This document shows, piece by piece, positions 45,301-52,977 of a stretch of DNA of 64,000 bases. This stretch comes from Littorina saxatilis. Taxonomy: Eukaryota; Mollusca; Gastropoda; Littorinimorpha; Littorinidae. The position numbers and the translations under genes are program-made. The notes beneath the pieces are model-generated. The model saw only the letters and a list, made by a program, of their open reading frames with translations. It made no database searches and was not told the origin of the DNA. Location of the stretch: contig NC_090250.1 of NCBI RefSeq assembly GCF_037325665.1, positions 43,902,896 to 43,966,895 of the forward strand. Direction: 5' to 3'. The stretch's first letter is position 1, and each line of letters begins with the position of its first letter.

Positions 45301-48300
45301 GTACCCTGGAAGACAAAAATGTTCAAAGCATGACTCATATGAAAGACTTATTCCTTAATTCAGGGCTACCTCTGTTTTGAGATGCTGAAGAACACTGAAC
45401 AATTTGTGTCTGTTAATACAAGGAGTTTTACAATGTGTGTGTGAGGAGGGGGCAGCAATTTACTGTTACTATTAGTTTAACTATTAAGAGAAAGTCTGAG
45501 AAAAAAAAGCCTTGCAATAGCCAACTTGCACAATATCCCCGCTTGGATAGCTCTCCGGTGCAAGAGATAAGAAAGGTTCACTTCCCTGCGAGCATACTTT
45601 TTGCTCAAGAGTTATTGTTCCTTCTATACGCTACAATGGCTACCGAACAGCAGAATGTTCATGCGATGCAATTACCAAAGTTGCAAAATTACCTCAGAGA
45701 AAAAGAAGACGATATTCAGGATACAACAAACAGCAACTGATACAGTTATTGAACAGACAACGGAGTACCGGGATAGCTCGTAATTTTGACGTCAAAGAAA
45801 ATTCAGCCATCGCTTCACAAGCACTGGTGTTCTCTGGATTATGTAATAAAAAAAAAACCTTGATCGCCTTTCCTTTGTGTACCATGCTTGGGTACTTTGA
45901 ACAAACTTTAGGAATATTCTTGCGGCTATCATTGCTGAAGCCCACTGCTGCACAGTGCAAATTCACCATTTTCAAGGCAAAGTGTCTGCACTGAGACGCA
46001 ACCTCTCACAGAGCTCTCAAAACATGCCTGCAGATTGAGGCAGATCTCGTAAGGTCATGCTAGATAACGCGGATCTATTGCGTGGTTTCGTGGCTGGCGC
46101 CAGATAGGGCAAGTCGCCTATTAAGTTTAACTTAAGTTAAAGTGCACAGAAAGAGCTTTAGCATTTTGATACTTCACACTTATCACTTCCCTCACTTGCT
46201 TTTACATGATTTTTTTCTATTCCGAAGGTACTCTGGTAGAACTCAGGTTTAACATAATGTAAAACACTGTAGATAGTACTGTAATGAAATTACTGTTTTG
46301 AATTCACAGCACACATGGCATTGGCAACCTTATGTTTGCAATTGCATCTTTGCTCCAAAGGACTGTATAAATGACTCAATGAGCACTCAAGTATACAACA
46401 GAAAAATGTTCTGAAATAACTGTCAAGTTTTTATGGGTTGCGAGTTGCTTTCCTTGGTTTTCCTTGGCAACACGTAAAATATTGTAGGCCAATCACCAGC
46501 GAGAAGCTTGTCTCCACACATGGTTGGCAATCTGTGCCAGTGCAATCATTTAAACACTGACCATGACATCCATCTCCAAGTGAGAATTAGCCCTGATCTC
46601 GGCTTTCTCCACTGTTTAACTCAATACATACAAATTACAACGCTCGTTTCATTTGAAAGTAAGCACATCAAAGCCGCCTATCAGCATTACTGATTCATGG
46701 GTGAAACTGATCAGAATTGAAAATAAGGAAAATGAGGCCGGGGTCCAGGGGCCGCCCAGGCCCTGGTGGGGTGCAGGGGCAACGCCCCGCTAGGTGGCCC
46801 AGGGAGGCAAAGCCCCCCGGAAGAAAACGAAAAATCAGGCTTTTAAGGGTAAAAGTAGGCCTATCCTGGTATATCAAACACACAAATTTGCACATCAAAC
46901 AATGTAACAAATGCCAAGCTGTAGTCCGATAATTCGCGCGCCCAGTGAAACAAAGACTCAGCGATGTCCGGTCACTGTGTTAGGAGAAATACGGATCGGA
47001 TCGCCGGCGAAAAAAAAATAAATAAATAAATAAAAATTTTAAATTAAAAGATTTTCAAAATAAGGAATTCCTTATTTAACCAATTTCATTTGGCGGATTT
47101 CCGCCCTGAGGCGGAAAAGTTTCACCCATGCTGATTGATAGCGCTTCTCATTGCAAAGAATGGGGGATCATGCTTGGAGACAGCTACTGCTAGGTCACTA
47201 GTGATTGGCCTACAATGTGTAGCTTGCCTCTAGTCTGTGTTTCTAAGAAAAGCAACTCTTCCGCAACAACAAAAACCCGACATGTACTGATAAAGAGCTT
47301 TGACCGGAATTCATCTCCTGGGGCATGTGAATAATGCATTAAACTCAGAGCCGAGTTTGGTCAACCTACACAACCGCCATCTTAAACATAAACAACTTGA
47401 TCACGCAAAACTTGTGTGACTTTGAGTTCATGTCTTTTCAGAGTAGTATAACACACTCTGGTCTCATTCAAACCTAGAATATTGCTAAATTGCTACCTTA
47501 ACACTTTCGCGACGGGAGGTGACTATATTAGAAATAGCGCTGCAACGCCCACGGACGGGAAGTGACTATTTTAGTATTAGACATACAAGGTACACGACTC
47601 GTGATCGCTTCCCGGTTTTTGAAGCTTGCAGTAAATTGAGTTGTTTCCCTTGACACACTTGGTGTGCCCTTCCGCCATATGCAAAATTAGCCTGGTTTGT
47701 GCGGTTTTTTCGAGAGAAAAAAATGAATCGAAGGCGAGCCTTGTCACGGGAGGAGATTCTCCGGATGTTGGATCTTGAGGACCCTGTAGATCATGATTCC
47801 GACGTGTTGTTTTCGCCTCAAGAAAGCGATAATAGCAGTGATATTGAGCAAGAAACAGTCCTGTTGTTGCTGCTAGTATGAGTCGGCAAACTACACGTGT
47901 TAGGGTGGTACTGCATGAATCTTCGAATGTGTAGTTGCAAGGGGGGCGTGGCAGCACTGATAACAATGGATGGCTGGAGCCTAATCCTTTTGGAAATGTT
48001 CATAGGTGTACAGTTGGGACTTTGTTGTGAAAATGTGACTTATATTCAATATGGATTACCTAGACATCATTTGGTGAGTGTCACAGTTTTGTTTCATTTG
48101 AGTCAGGATGCTGTGAGTGAATGCGGGATTTGCTTGTTTTTTTCTTTGTACTGTCTCCTTATTTCTGTGTAGAATTTTAACAATATTTCAGCTAATTCAT
48201 AGGTTTTACACCTTGTTTGGTTATAAAATTATTTATAATACTTTATGTTAAAAAATAACTTTTAAAAAAGCAGTGGAAAAGAAAACACAAAAAACCGTAA

Positions 48301-51300
48301 AAAACACAAATTATCCCCCTTTCACCCCCCCTTTGCTAAAACAAATTGCGTGACAAACTTATAAATAGCACGACTGAACTGGGCATCCATTTTTTAATTA
48401 GTACACAAAATTTGGTGGTGATTGGACTTAATTCAAGCTTGCTAGACAGATTTCTTTACAGTTACTGTTTTTTGGGAAGTTTCTTGGTGGCAAGCTTGGG
48501 CAGGCAGGATGTTAACGCCGTGGCAATGCTAGTCACAGTAGTGTTAAGGTCACCGGGACCCCTAAAATTTACCATTTTTAGGGTGCCCAAGGACCCCTTC
48601 AGAGGAACTATAGAGAATCCCCAAATCAGGAGGACATTTTGCAGTTTTGTGAGACCTTCACAAAAGTGTTATTGGTCACATTGGCTAGATTTGCTTTGCA
48701 AAGTGGCGACCAGCAGAAAATGTTCTCATCTTAAAAATCCAGCCAAGTACCCACGGTATGCATTCAGATGAAATATAGATTTAGTGTGTCCTGGGACCCC
48801 CATCGAGAGTTTCTGTGTGCAGGAATGCACAGATTGGGGAGCCCTGGTGAGTAAGTACTTTGCACTATCAAGGCTAATTTTCTAAGTTCCCTGTAATTTG
48901 TAACTAAGGCCCACTTAACCGCTAGTATAGCAAAATGGTTTTGTTGGGGTCAAAACCATTGAAGCAAGCACCTTTACCTCCCAAAATCTAAGCCTCCATC
49001 AGACACTCGTTCAACTTCAAGTAGTCGGAAAGATTGACTGAGTGATTGACTCATTGAGTGATTGATGCAGTGTATGTCCCATCAGGATTCACAAAGTTCT
49101 GTGAGTGTGACAGGACATGCTGATTTTATGACTGAACAGTTAGCAAACAAGTTAATAAGCCAAGGGTGACACTTTGCTTCCGAGGGTTGATACCCGCTCC
49201 TGACGAATTTAACAATAGACGTCAGATCAATGATCAAAACCACATCATACACATGTTGTGAGTGGGACCACAGGCGAAGGTGTCGTTCTCTGGACCACTA
49301 CTTCCATAGAAAGACTACAAGGTTTGACACTCAGCTTCGAGCCTTGCTCCACTAACTTCAGAAAAAAATATGCAAAAAATAATTGCCAATGTCAAGAATC
49401 TTTGTAACTTTACATATGCCGTGATAAATGAATGTTCTAACTAGCTGTACCTTTTATATTTAGCTGCCTGTCCGCTGCATGTTTTTAAACCGTATTTTGT
49501 GCGACCAAACGTGTCTGCCAACGGCATACCACTTAGACCCTGTGAGTACGATGCCCGTCTATGTCCGAGGAGATAGTAGTTCGATGCGATCATTGGTTAA
49601 TAACCGGATATTCGATGATTATTTTCCCTTTGCTGCAATATTTACATATGTTTTAGACCAATGAGCACTGGTATGCATATTCGGTGCGGATGCATAATTG
49701 CTTGCAACCTACAGGGTGGTGGTTTGCAAACGAACATTCGTCCAAATGATGGTTAAAAACAACCTGCAGATGACGGAAGCTGAAAATTAAAGGTACATAC
49801 AGTAAAACCTGAGTCTAGCGGACCCTTGTTGTAACGGCCACCTGCTACATACGGACAGTTTATCATGGCACGAACACGATTTCAACAATAACTAACCTTT
49901 AACGGGCGGACACCTGCCACTTACGGACGCGGACACGATTTTTCGGACCGTAGGAAGTGTAAACACTGTCACAAACGGACACAACGTACATAAAAACGCA
50001 ACTTCGAAAACTCGACTGTTATGCAGTCAGTGCTCGGCAGCCGTAGCCGTAGCACAAATGGTTGTTGATTGGTTGTCCTGTCCCTTTTCTGACCAATCGG
50101 TGGCTTGTTTAGATGGAGACCCCTTTCGCTCACTTACTTTCGCTTTTCCGCATTGTGGATACAGTCACAACCAAAAGCAACAGTAGACTACTGTGTTTGA
50201 AAATGGAATCTCCAGCAGGAAAAAGAAAAGCGTTGACTTTAGAGCAGCGTGTCGCTGCCTTGAAAAAACTAGATAGCGGCCGAAGGTGATGGGATGTGGT
50301 AAAACACAGATCGCGAGGATCAAATCGGAAAAAGAAGACGTGATGAAGGAGTGGGAGTCAGGTGCGCGAATCGACCAAAAAACTGTGAAACGTTGGAAAA
50401 CGCAATATGAAGACCTGAACAACGTGGTATGGGAGTGGTTTTGTACTGCAATGAAACAAGAGCTGACCCAATTTGGTCGAGACACACTGCGGAATTTCCT
50501 GTTGAATGACTGATGAAGAGTCAGCTATTTTTAGCTTTGTGACGTCCGACTTGCGTAAGTTTGAATGCACAGTGTGTGTAGGGAACGGGGAAGGTGGGGG
50601 GGGGGGGGATGTTGTTGTTGTTGTTGTTTGCTACATGTATCATTTGTTTACTCACATTTTCAGTGAGTCTCATGTTCAATCCAATAAATACATACTACAG
50701 GACTGACAAAATGTGACTTGTTCATTTTACGTGCTCTTTGTAAAATATTGCCCCGGCCCCTCCACCTGTGAAGAAGGGACACCTGTCTAATAGGGACACT
50801 ATTACCATTCCCCAAGGGTGTCCGTTAGAGACAGGTTTTACTGTACAGTTAAAACAATCATTCAACTGTATTTATTTGACCTCACACATACTGTAGGAAG
50901 AGACAAACCGTCTTGAACAAATAAATTGTCCGCAGGAAGCGACTCCAAGAACACAGACGACTCGAAGCTGAGTGTCAAACCTTGTAGTCTTTCTATGGAA
51001 GTAGTGGTCTAGTGAACAGAGAACGACACCTTCGCCTGTGGTGGGACTGGGAGTAGGATTGGGACAAAGAAACGTAAGAAGCCGAAAATGTACTGCAGTT
51101 GCGTGGCAACCAGAGTGAAGAAACAATATATCATGCATCAATTGTTACATAAGTAGCTTTTTTATTGACAGCTTGATACTGTCTTGCTCTGTTTCAACAA
51201 TCCCAGTACCCCCTCAACTGTTTTGCCCTGGGAACAGAATAGAATGCCAGTTGCGATGCGCCCAAAAATGTCACGGCTTCCGTTTAAAAAACTCGTTACT

Positions 51301-51393
51301 CAAAAGTCCTTGTGAGATGCAACTTTTCTTATAATACCTGGAGGAGGGCTTTGCTTCGTCGGTCAAACCACTGAAAGTCGACGTCGTTGACAT
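30368..51393 (-). CDS. JPT: Jupiter/HN1 family microtubule-associated homologue (227 aa, four coding exons)
   Basis: Coding exons on the minus strand are 51338-51393 (MSTTSTFSGLTDEAKPSS), 44893-45305, 32490-32560 and 30368-30511. Codons split consistently across all junctions (AG|G, G|GT, then phase 0), giving 684 nt including TAG. The start matches the vertebrate HN1 N-terminus, with RVLRPPGG at residues 19-26. Five FG-type motifs follow (SNIFG, SAIFG, SHIFGNT, DNLFGDT, QHIFGDT), then NPITG and the C-terminal VTNPPGGKTTKLW, a Jupiter-family ending. The protein is low-complexity, Ser/Gly rich and probably disordered. Jupiter binds microtubules in flies, while the mammalian roles are less settled. 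Exon 2 ends at a GTATGC donor. Introns total about 20 kb and hold many repeats. It diverges from CRAMP1. Confidence 0.93.
30659..31205. mobile_element. MITE with ~180-bp inverted ends in JPT intron 3
   Basis: Starts GTGTCAGGATTTGTAAGC and ends with the complement (TTTAAATCCTGACAC). The shared inverted stretches include GCAGAGTAAGA, TTTTACTGACCCAAGC and TGTATGTTATGCAG, up to TATGATACCCTTTT. About 190 bases of unique interior. No coding capacity. Confidence 0.8.
31990..32330 (+). mobile_element. tRNA-derived SINE, copy A2 (decayed)
   Basis: Homologous to 21393-21774: GACGCAATTGCCTAGTGGAT head, TCAACTTATGTGCAGACCTG, GAGTTCGGTGGGGTACAGAA and AACACGAGTGTACGTGAAGA blocks. Its box B is degraded (GTGTACAAATTCC), so it is an older copy. 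Confidence 0.8.
32331..33540. other. JPT intron sequence around exon 3 (32490-32560)
   Basis: Apart from the 71-nt exon coding AYNPITGTDYKDLAPNHH..., I see only AT-rich intron sequence here, without recognisable repeats. Confidence 0.5.
34893..35184 (-). mobile_element. tRNA-derived SINE, second family, inside the large element
   Basis: On the minus strand the head GGCACGGTTGGCCTAGTGGT contains box A, and GTGGGTTCGAACCCCGG contains box B. The body passes through GGGGTTAGTGCCAGTACTGG and ends GGGCGTTAAGC followed by a (TTC)n-type tail. Both promoter boxes look intact. Confidence 0.8.
35543..35921 (-). mobile_element. Retroposed ~380-bp repeat with 12-bp target duplication
   Basis: The duplicated target AAGGTAAGAATT flanks it at 35531-35542 and 35922-35933. 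Read on the minus strand it begins CCCCCCGCGGGTTAGGGGGA, passes through CGTAAGAGGCGACTAACGGA and ends ATAAAGAAAG after GTTAAACACC. A full copy with its own duplication lies at 62359-62721. A G-run (35600-35622) occupies its variable region. Confidence 0.88.
36374..36710 (-). CDS. Exon-like open frame of unknown protein, inside the large element
   Basis: A 337-nt minus-strand frame is bounded by a good acceptor (TTTGTCTCCTACAG before 36710) and a good donor (CAAG|GTGAGG at 36373). It enters in phase 0 and exits in phase 1. The 112 codons (SPFQRSYRGFSISIPYEN ... LVWRF-like WRFDWLDEVVSLSWKD ... PWTLTNYFLLMENSSALIQ) have normal protein composition, charged helices and Trp/Phe clusters. I do not recognise the family. 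Its phases do not fit insertion into the JPT reading frame. It could be an exon of a gene nested in JPT intron 2 or a host exon captured by the surrounding element. No partner exon was found. Confidence 0.5.
36724..36779. repeat. Perfect 56-bp palindrome
   Basis: The 28-base arms AGAGCGCGTTCCCATACGGA... and its exact complement meet with no spacer at ACCAG|CTGGT (36751/36752). It lies 13 bases upstream of the exon-like frame's acceptor. A zero-loop perfect palindrome is unusual in old DNA and suggests a very recent event or an assembly/sequencing fold-over. Confidence 0.95.
40590..40700 (-). repeat. GC-rich 'GGGGGCATGCCCCC' repeat, copy 1
   Basis: GGGGGGGTCCGGGGGCATGC and complement-like CCCCCCCGG, preceded by GCGCGAAGCGCAAGCGAGTC and followed by GCAATCTGGTGTCATTTTA. 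The same series appears reversed at about 54575-54700, so this is a dispersed repeat terminus. Confidence 0.65.
40730..41370 (+). mobile_element. 3' end of a non-LTR element (LINE C-terminus and 3' UTR)
   Basis: A frame ending RTLRTKNSFIPKSIGFLNT at about 40999 carries the SFIPxSIxxxN signature of LINE C-termini. About 370 bases of non-coding sequence follow, then GAGATAATAAAGTATTCGTAA, a plausible 3' end. The signature is short, so the call is tentative. Confidence 0.45.
41371..42005. other. Gene-free stretch with TTCCGG-rich repeat fragments
   Basis: Contains TTTCCGGAACACTTG, ATTTCCGGGACAAATACGG and ending ACGGTAGGCAGACCTGTC, resembling a fragment at about 43480-43580 (TACGGAAAAATCG ... 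CCCAGGTCTGC) and 36925-36965. Probably an old dispersed repeat. No gene. Confidence 0.4.
42006..42780 (+). mobile_element. TCAAGGTCA-rich repeat, copy 3
   Basis: Same element as 9301-10150 with a small internal deletion near the 5' end (after ACGACTCACATGC). The GACG tract is here rearranged into GGACGGACGTCC palindromes (42683-42731). It lies in JPT intron 2. Confidence 0.85.
42862..43412 (+). mobile_element. Sister family of the TCAAGGTCA repeat
   Basis: Same architecture as the previous element but different sequence: the start AACAAGAAGAGCAAACGCTC, inverted ends GAGTCACTTTCG / CAAGTGACTC, a (CCGG)n tract (43340-43362) near the 3' end and a final poly-A. It contains TGACCTTGA and a perfect direct repeat AGGTCA-A-AGGTCA at 43215-43227. 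The shared plan suggests one lineage of elements. Confidence 0.7.
43413..44892. other. JPT intron 2 sequence, nothing recognised
   Basis: Apart from the TACGGAAAAATCG fragment near 43550, I see no repeat or exon here. Confidence 0.4.
44893..45305 (-). CDS. JPT: JPT exon 2: PPGG motif and five IFG repeats
   Basis: The acceptor TTGTCTTCCAG precedes GGTACTGAGG. The exon encodes VLRPPGGASSNIFGAPDP and then four more spaced (I/L)FG(D/N/A) motifs with Ser/Pro/Gly linkers. The donor GGG|GTATGC lies at 44892. Reading past it gives an unrelated tail, but using it restores the frame into the next exon. Confidence 0.92.
45306..46689. other. JPT intron 1 sequence, nothing recognised
   Basis: Begins at the exon 2 acceptor. 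Short open frames show no domain. No repeat family is recognised before the element at 46696. Confidence 0.4.
46696..47130. mobile_element. Small element with inverted ends and CTGATT target duplication
   Basis: The ends CATGGGTGAAACT and AGTTTCACCCATG are inverted and flanked by CTGATT at 46690-46695 and 47131-47136. The interior carries a GC-rich stretch (GGCCGGGGTCCAGGGG...GGGGCAACGCCCCGC) like the other CATGCCCC-type repeats, and an AAAT-rich run. It is non-coding. Related sequence (GGCGGATTTCCGCC) occurs at 54185-54200. Confidence 0.75.
47498..48547 (+). mobile_element. piggyBac-like remnant with TTAA duplication
   Basis: TTAA at 47498-47501 and 48544-48547 flank ends that begin CACTTTCGCGACGGG and, inverted, CACTACTGTGACTAGC. 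Internally, 47723-47881 encodes MNRRRALSREEILRMLDLED followed by an acidic/Ser stretch. This resembles the N-terminus of piggyBac transposases, and the frame then ends. The DDD catalytic core is absent, so the copy is non-autonomous. Confidence 0.75.
48548..48850. repeat. GGGACCCC-type dispersed repeat
   Basis: GTCACCGGGACCCCTAAAAT, GTGTCCTGGGACCCCCATCG and ATTGGGGAGCCCTG relate it to 17126-17512/18330-18430. It adjoins the piggyBac-like TTAA. Non-coding. Confidence 0.55.
48851..49254. other. JPT intron 1 sequence, nothing recognised
   Basis: No exon or repeat seen. Confidence 0.35.
49258..49350 (+). repeat. Left arm of a ~90-bp inverted repeat pair
   Basis: AGGCGAAGGTGTCGTTCTCT ... TACTTCCATAGAAAGACTAC ... 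TTTGACACTCAGCTTCGAG reappears reversed at 50955-51045. The pair encloses the Tigger-like element and about 500 bases more, and its right arm is within 300 bases of JPT exon 1. Confidence 0.8.
49800..50843 (+). mobile_element. Tigger/pogo element remnant with CENP-B-like DNA-binding domain
   Basis: The ends CAGTAAAACCTG and CAGGTTTTACTG are inverted and flanked by TA (49798-49799, 50844-50845). From ATG 50203 the sequence encodes KRKALTLEQRVAALKKLDSG, and after a frame change GCGKTQIARIKSEKEDVMKE and YEDLNNVVWEWF. These are the two helix-turn-helix parts (CENP-B N-terminal and Tc5 type) of pogo transposases. The DDE catalytic part is missing. A G-run and (GTT)n lie near 50595-50628. Confidence 0.88.
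50955..51045 (-). repeat. Right arm of the ~90-bp inverted repeat pair
   Basis: Inverted match of 49258-49350 with a ~9-base insertion (TAGTGAACA). See the left arm. Confidence 0.8.
51338..51393 (-). CDS. JPT: JPT exon 1 with start codon
   Basis: The ATG at 51391-51393 begins a 56-nt coding exon for MSTTSTFSGLTDEAKPSS plus AG, ending at a GTATTA donor. The residue pattern (M-S/T-T-T-x-T-F-x-G, then SSR) matches the first exon of vertebrate HN1 genes, which fixes the start. Confidence 0.92.
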
Positions 51394-51446
51394 CTTCGTT
51401 GTCTATTCCGTTCTGTCTTGCAGTCAGTGTTCAAGCAGTTTTTCGA
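51394..51446. promoter_or_regulatory. Candidate bidirectional start region
   Basis: Only 53 bases separate the JPT start codon (minus, 51393) from a plus-strand ATG with a following splice donor (51447-51485). No TATA box is seen. A compact divergent promoter near here is an inference from exon positions, and the true transcription start sites are not visible. Confidence 0.3.
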
Positions 51447-51485
51447 ATGGCGAACTACACAGGCAGTATCGATGATGTCATCAAA
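51447..51485 (+). CDS. Possible short first exon on the plus strand (MANYTGSIDDVIK)
   Basis: ATG in context CGAATGG opens 13 codons and ends at AAA|GTAAGG, a strong donor. If spliced to the candidate acceptor just upstream of the CRAMP1 start exon (CTCACGCTCAG near 52950), the frame would terminate within that exon, so it could be a leader with an upstream reading frame rather than protein-coding. It could also belong to an unrelated transcript. Confidence 0.25.
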
Positions 51486-52977
51486 GTAAGGGGGCACAAG
51501 TTTTGTTTTAATTCACATAAAACAATTTAGAATTACATCCACCATGATTCCCGGAAAAGAACACTTAAACAATAACAACAAAAATCTGTTCAGATATTTC
51601 AGGTTTTTTATGCTTTGGATAATAAAGGAGATTAACTATGCACACTTTTAAACCAATAGATTTCTAGTAAATATTCTCACCTAAAAGTACGTCACGCTAA
51701 AGCGCCATCCAAACGCATATTATTTTCTTTACAACCGACGTATGATTGCATTCTAGTAAATACGCTTTTTCGTGCTATACTAAACTATAACTAAATGCTG
51801 TTCATTTTATAAAAATGAATAACAAGGAATTACAATTTCCCCATTGACGCATCAGTAGGTGATTCTAGTCATGTGACCTTTGGACCAATGAAAATATGGG
51901 ATTCCCTGTTTTAGTTCCCGCCAGCGTCAGCTTGTTTACCCCGCCTCCTTCCCACAGTGTTTTGCTTGTTTCTGTTGTCAAAAATTACACGTAACTGTGG
52001 CTTCCAAAATCAAGCTGTTATGATGGACATAGGTGGTCGCGATAAAGTAAATTGTTTTAATGGAATAATAGTCAAGAAAGCAGTGCCTAGGCTTAGTTTT
52101 CTTTGTTTTAAACTTTAGACTATATATATATGCTATATCAGAGACATGGTATATAATAGTACAGTCTAATAGTGAAAATAAAGCTGGTGCATTGACTTTT
52201 TTTTAATACTTATTATAAAAGACCGTTGTTAGCTTTTTGATGAATTTTCACATTGCTAGCTGTCATTCAGACATTCTCTCCGGAGGCTATTTGATGTAGA
52301 CACTCGGTAAAAAAAATCAATTCTTGAGTATTTCATCAATATAACGAGTTATTTTATGCATATCTACTAAACATAGGTTCAAGAATGTTGACAATACACA
52401 CATACCCACCTTTGCCGATTATACAATGCCATTCGCGTTTAGTTACACAAGAATAAGTGACTCTCATATACTGACTTTAGCAACAGTAGGTTGTTGAGTT
52501 TGTTTTTGTTTTTTTAAGTCACACAGCTTTGGAACTTGCAATTGTTAGTAAATGTGCATGTTTTTAACTGACAGTGTACTTTTGTACCAATATTATAAAC
52601 ACCTTGTACCAGAATGAAAAATGACATGTTTCAGGATGGGATGATAGCTAAACGTTTGGCTGGGAACTATTTCATGAATGGCATGATAACACAAAAGAAA
52701 AGAAATTAATATAATAATAAGTCATTTCAAAAGCAAATGACACATCCTTAATATTCAAAACTTATAGTTGTTGGGTTTTTTCCTCACGTGAATGGGAAAA
52801 AAAGTTTTTCTTTGAAACAAAAAAAATTACACAAATCAACGCGTGTAATGTTGTACATTGGCGGTGCTTCTTTACTCACTGATATCGCAGCCCAACAAGG
52901 ATCTTTGCTCATGTTGTGGCAAGTTTCAACCGATTTTGCTCATCTCACGCTCAGCCTAACGAAAGAAAAGTGTACGC
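51486..52977 (+). other. Intergenic/upstream region of CRAMP1
   Basis: AT-rich sequence between the divergent genes; no repeat family or exon recognised. An in-frame TAA (CC-TAA-CGA) lies 21 bases before the CRAMP1 ATG, which supports that ATG as the start. Confidence 0.45.
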
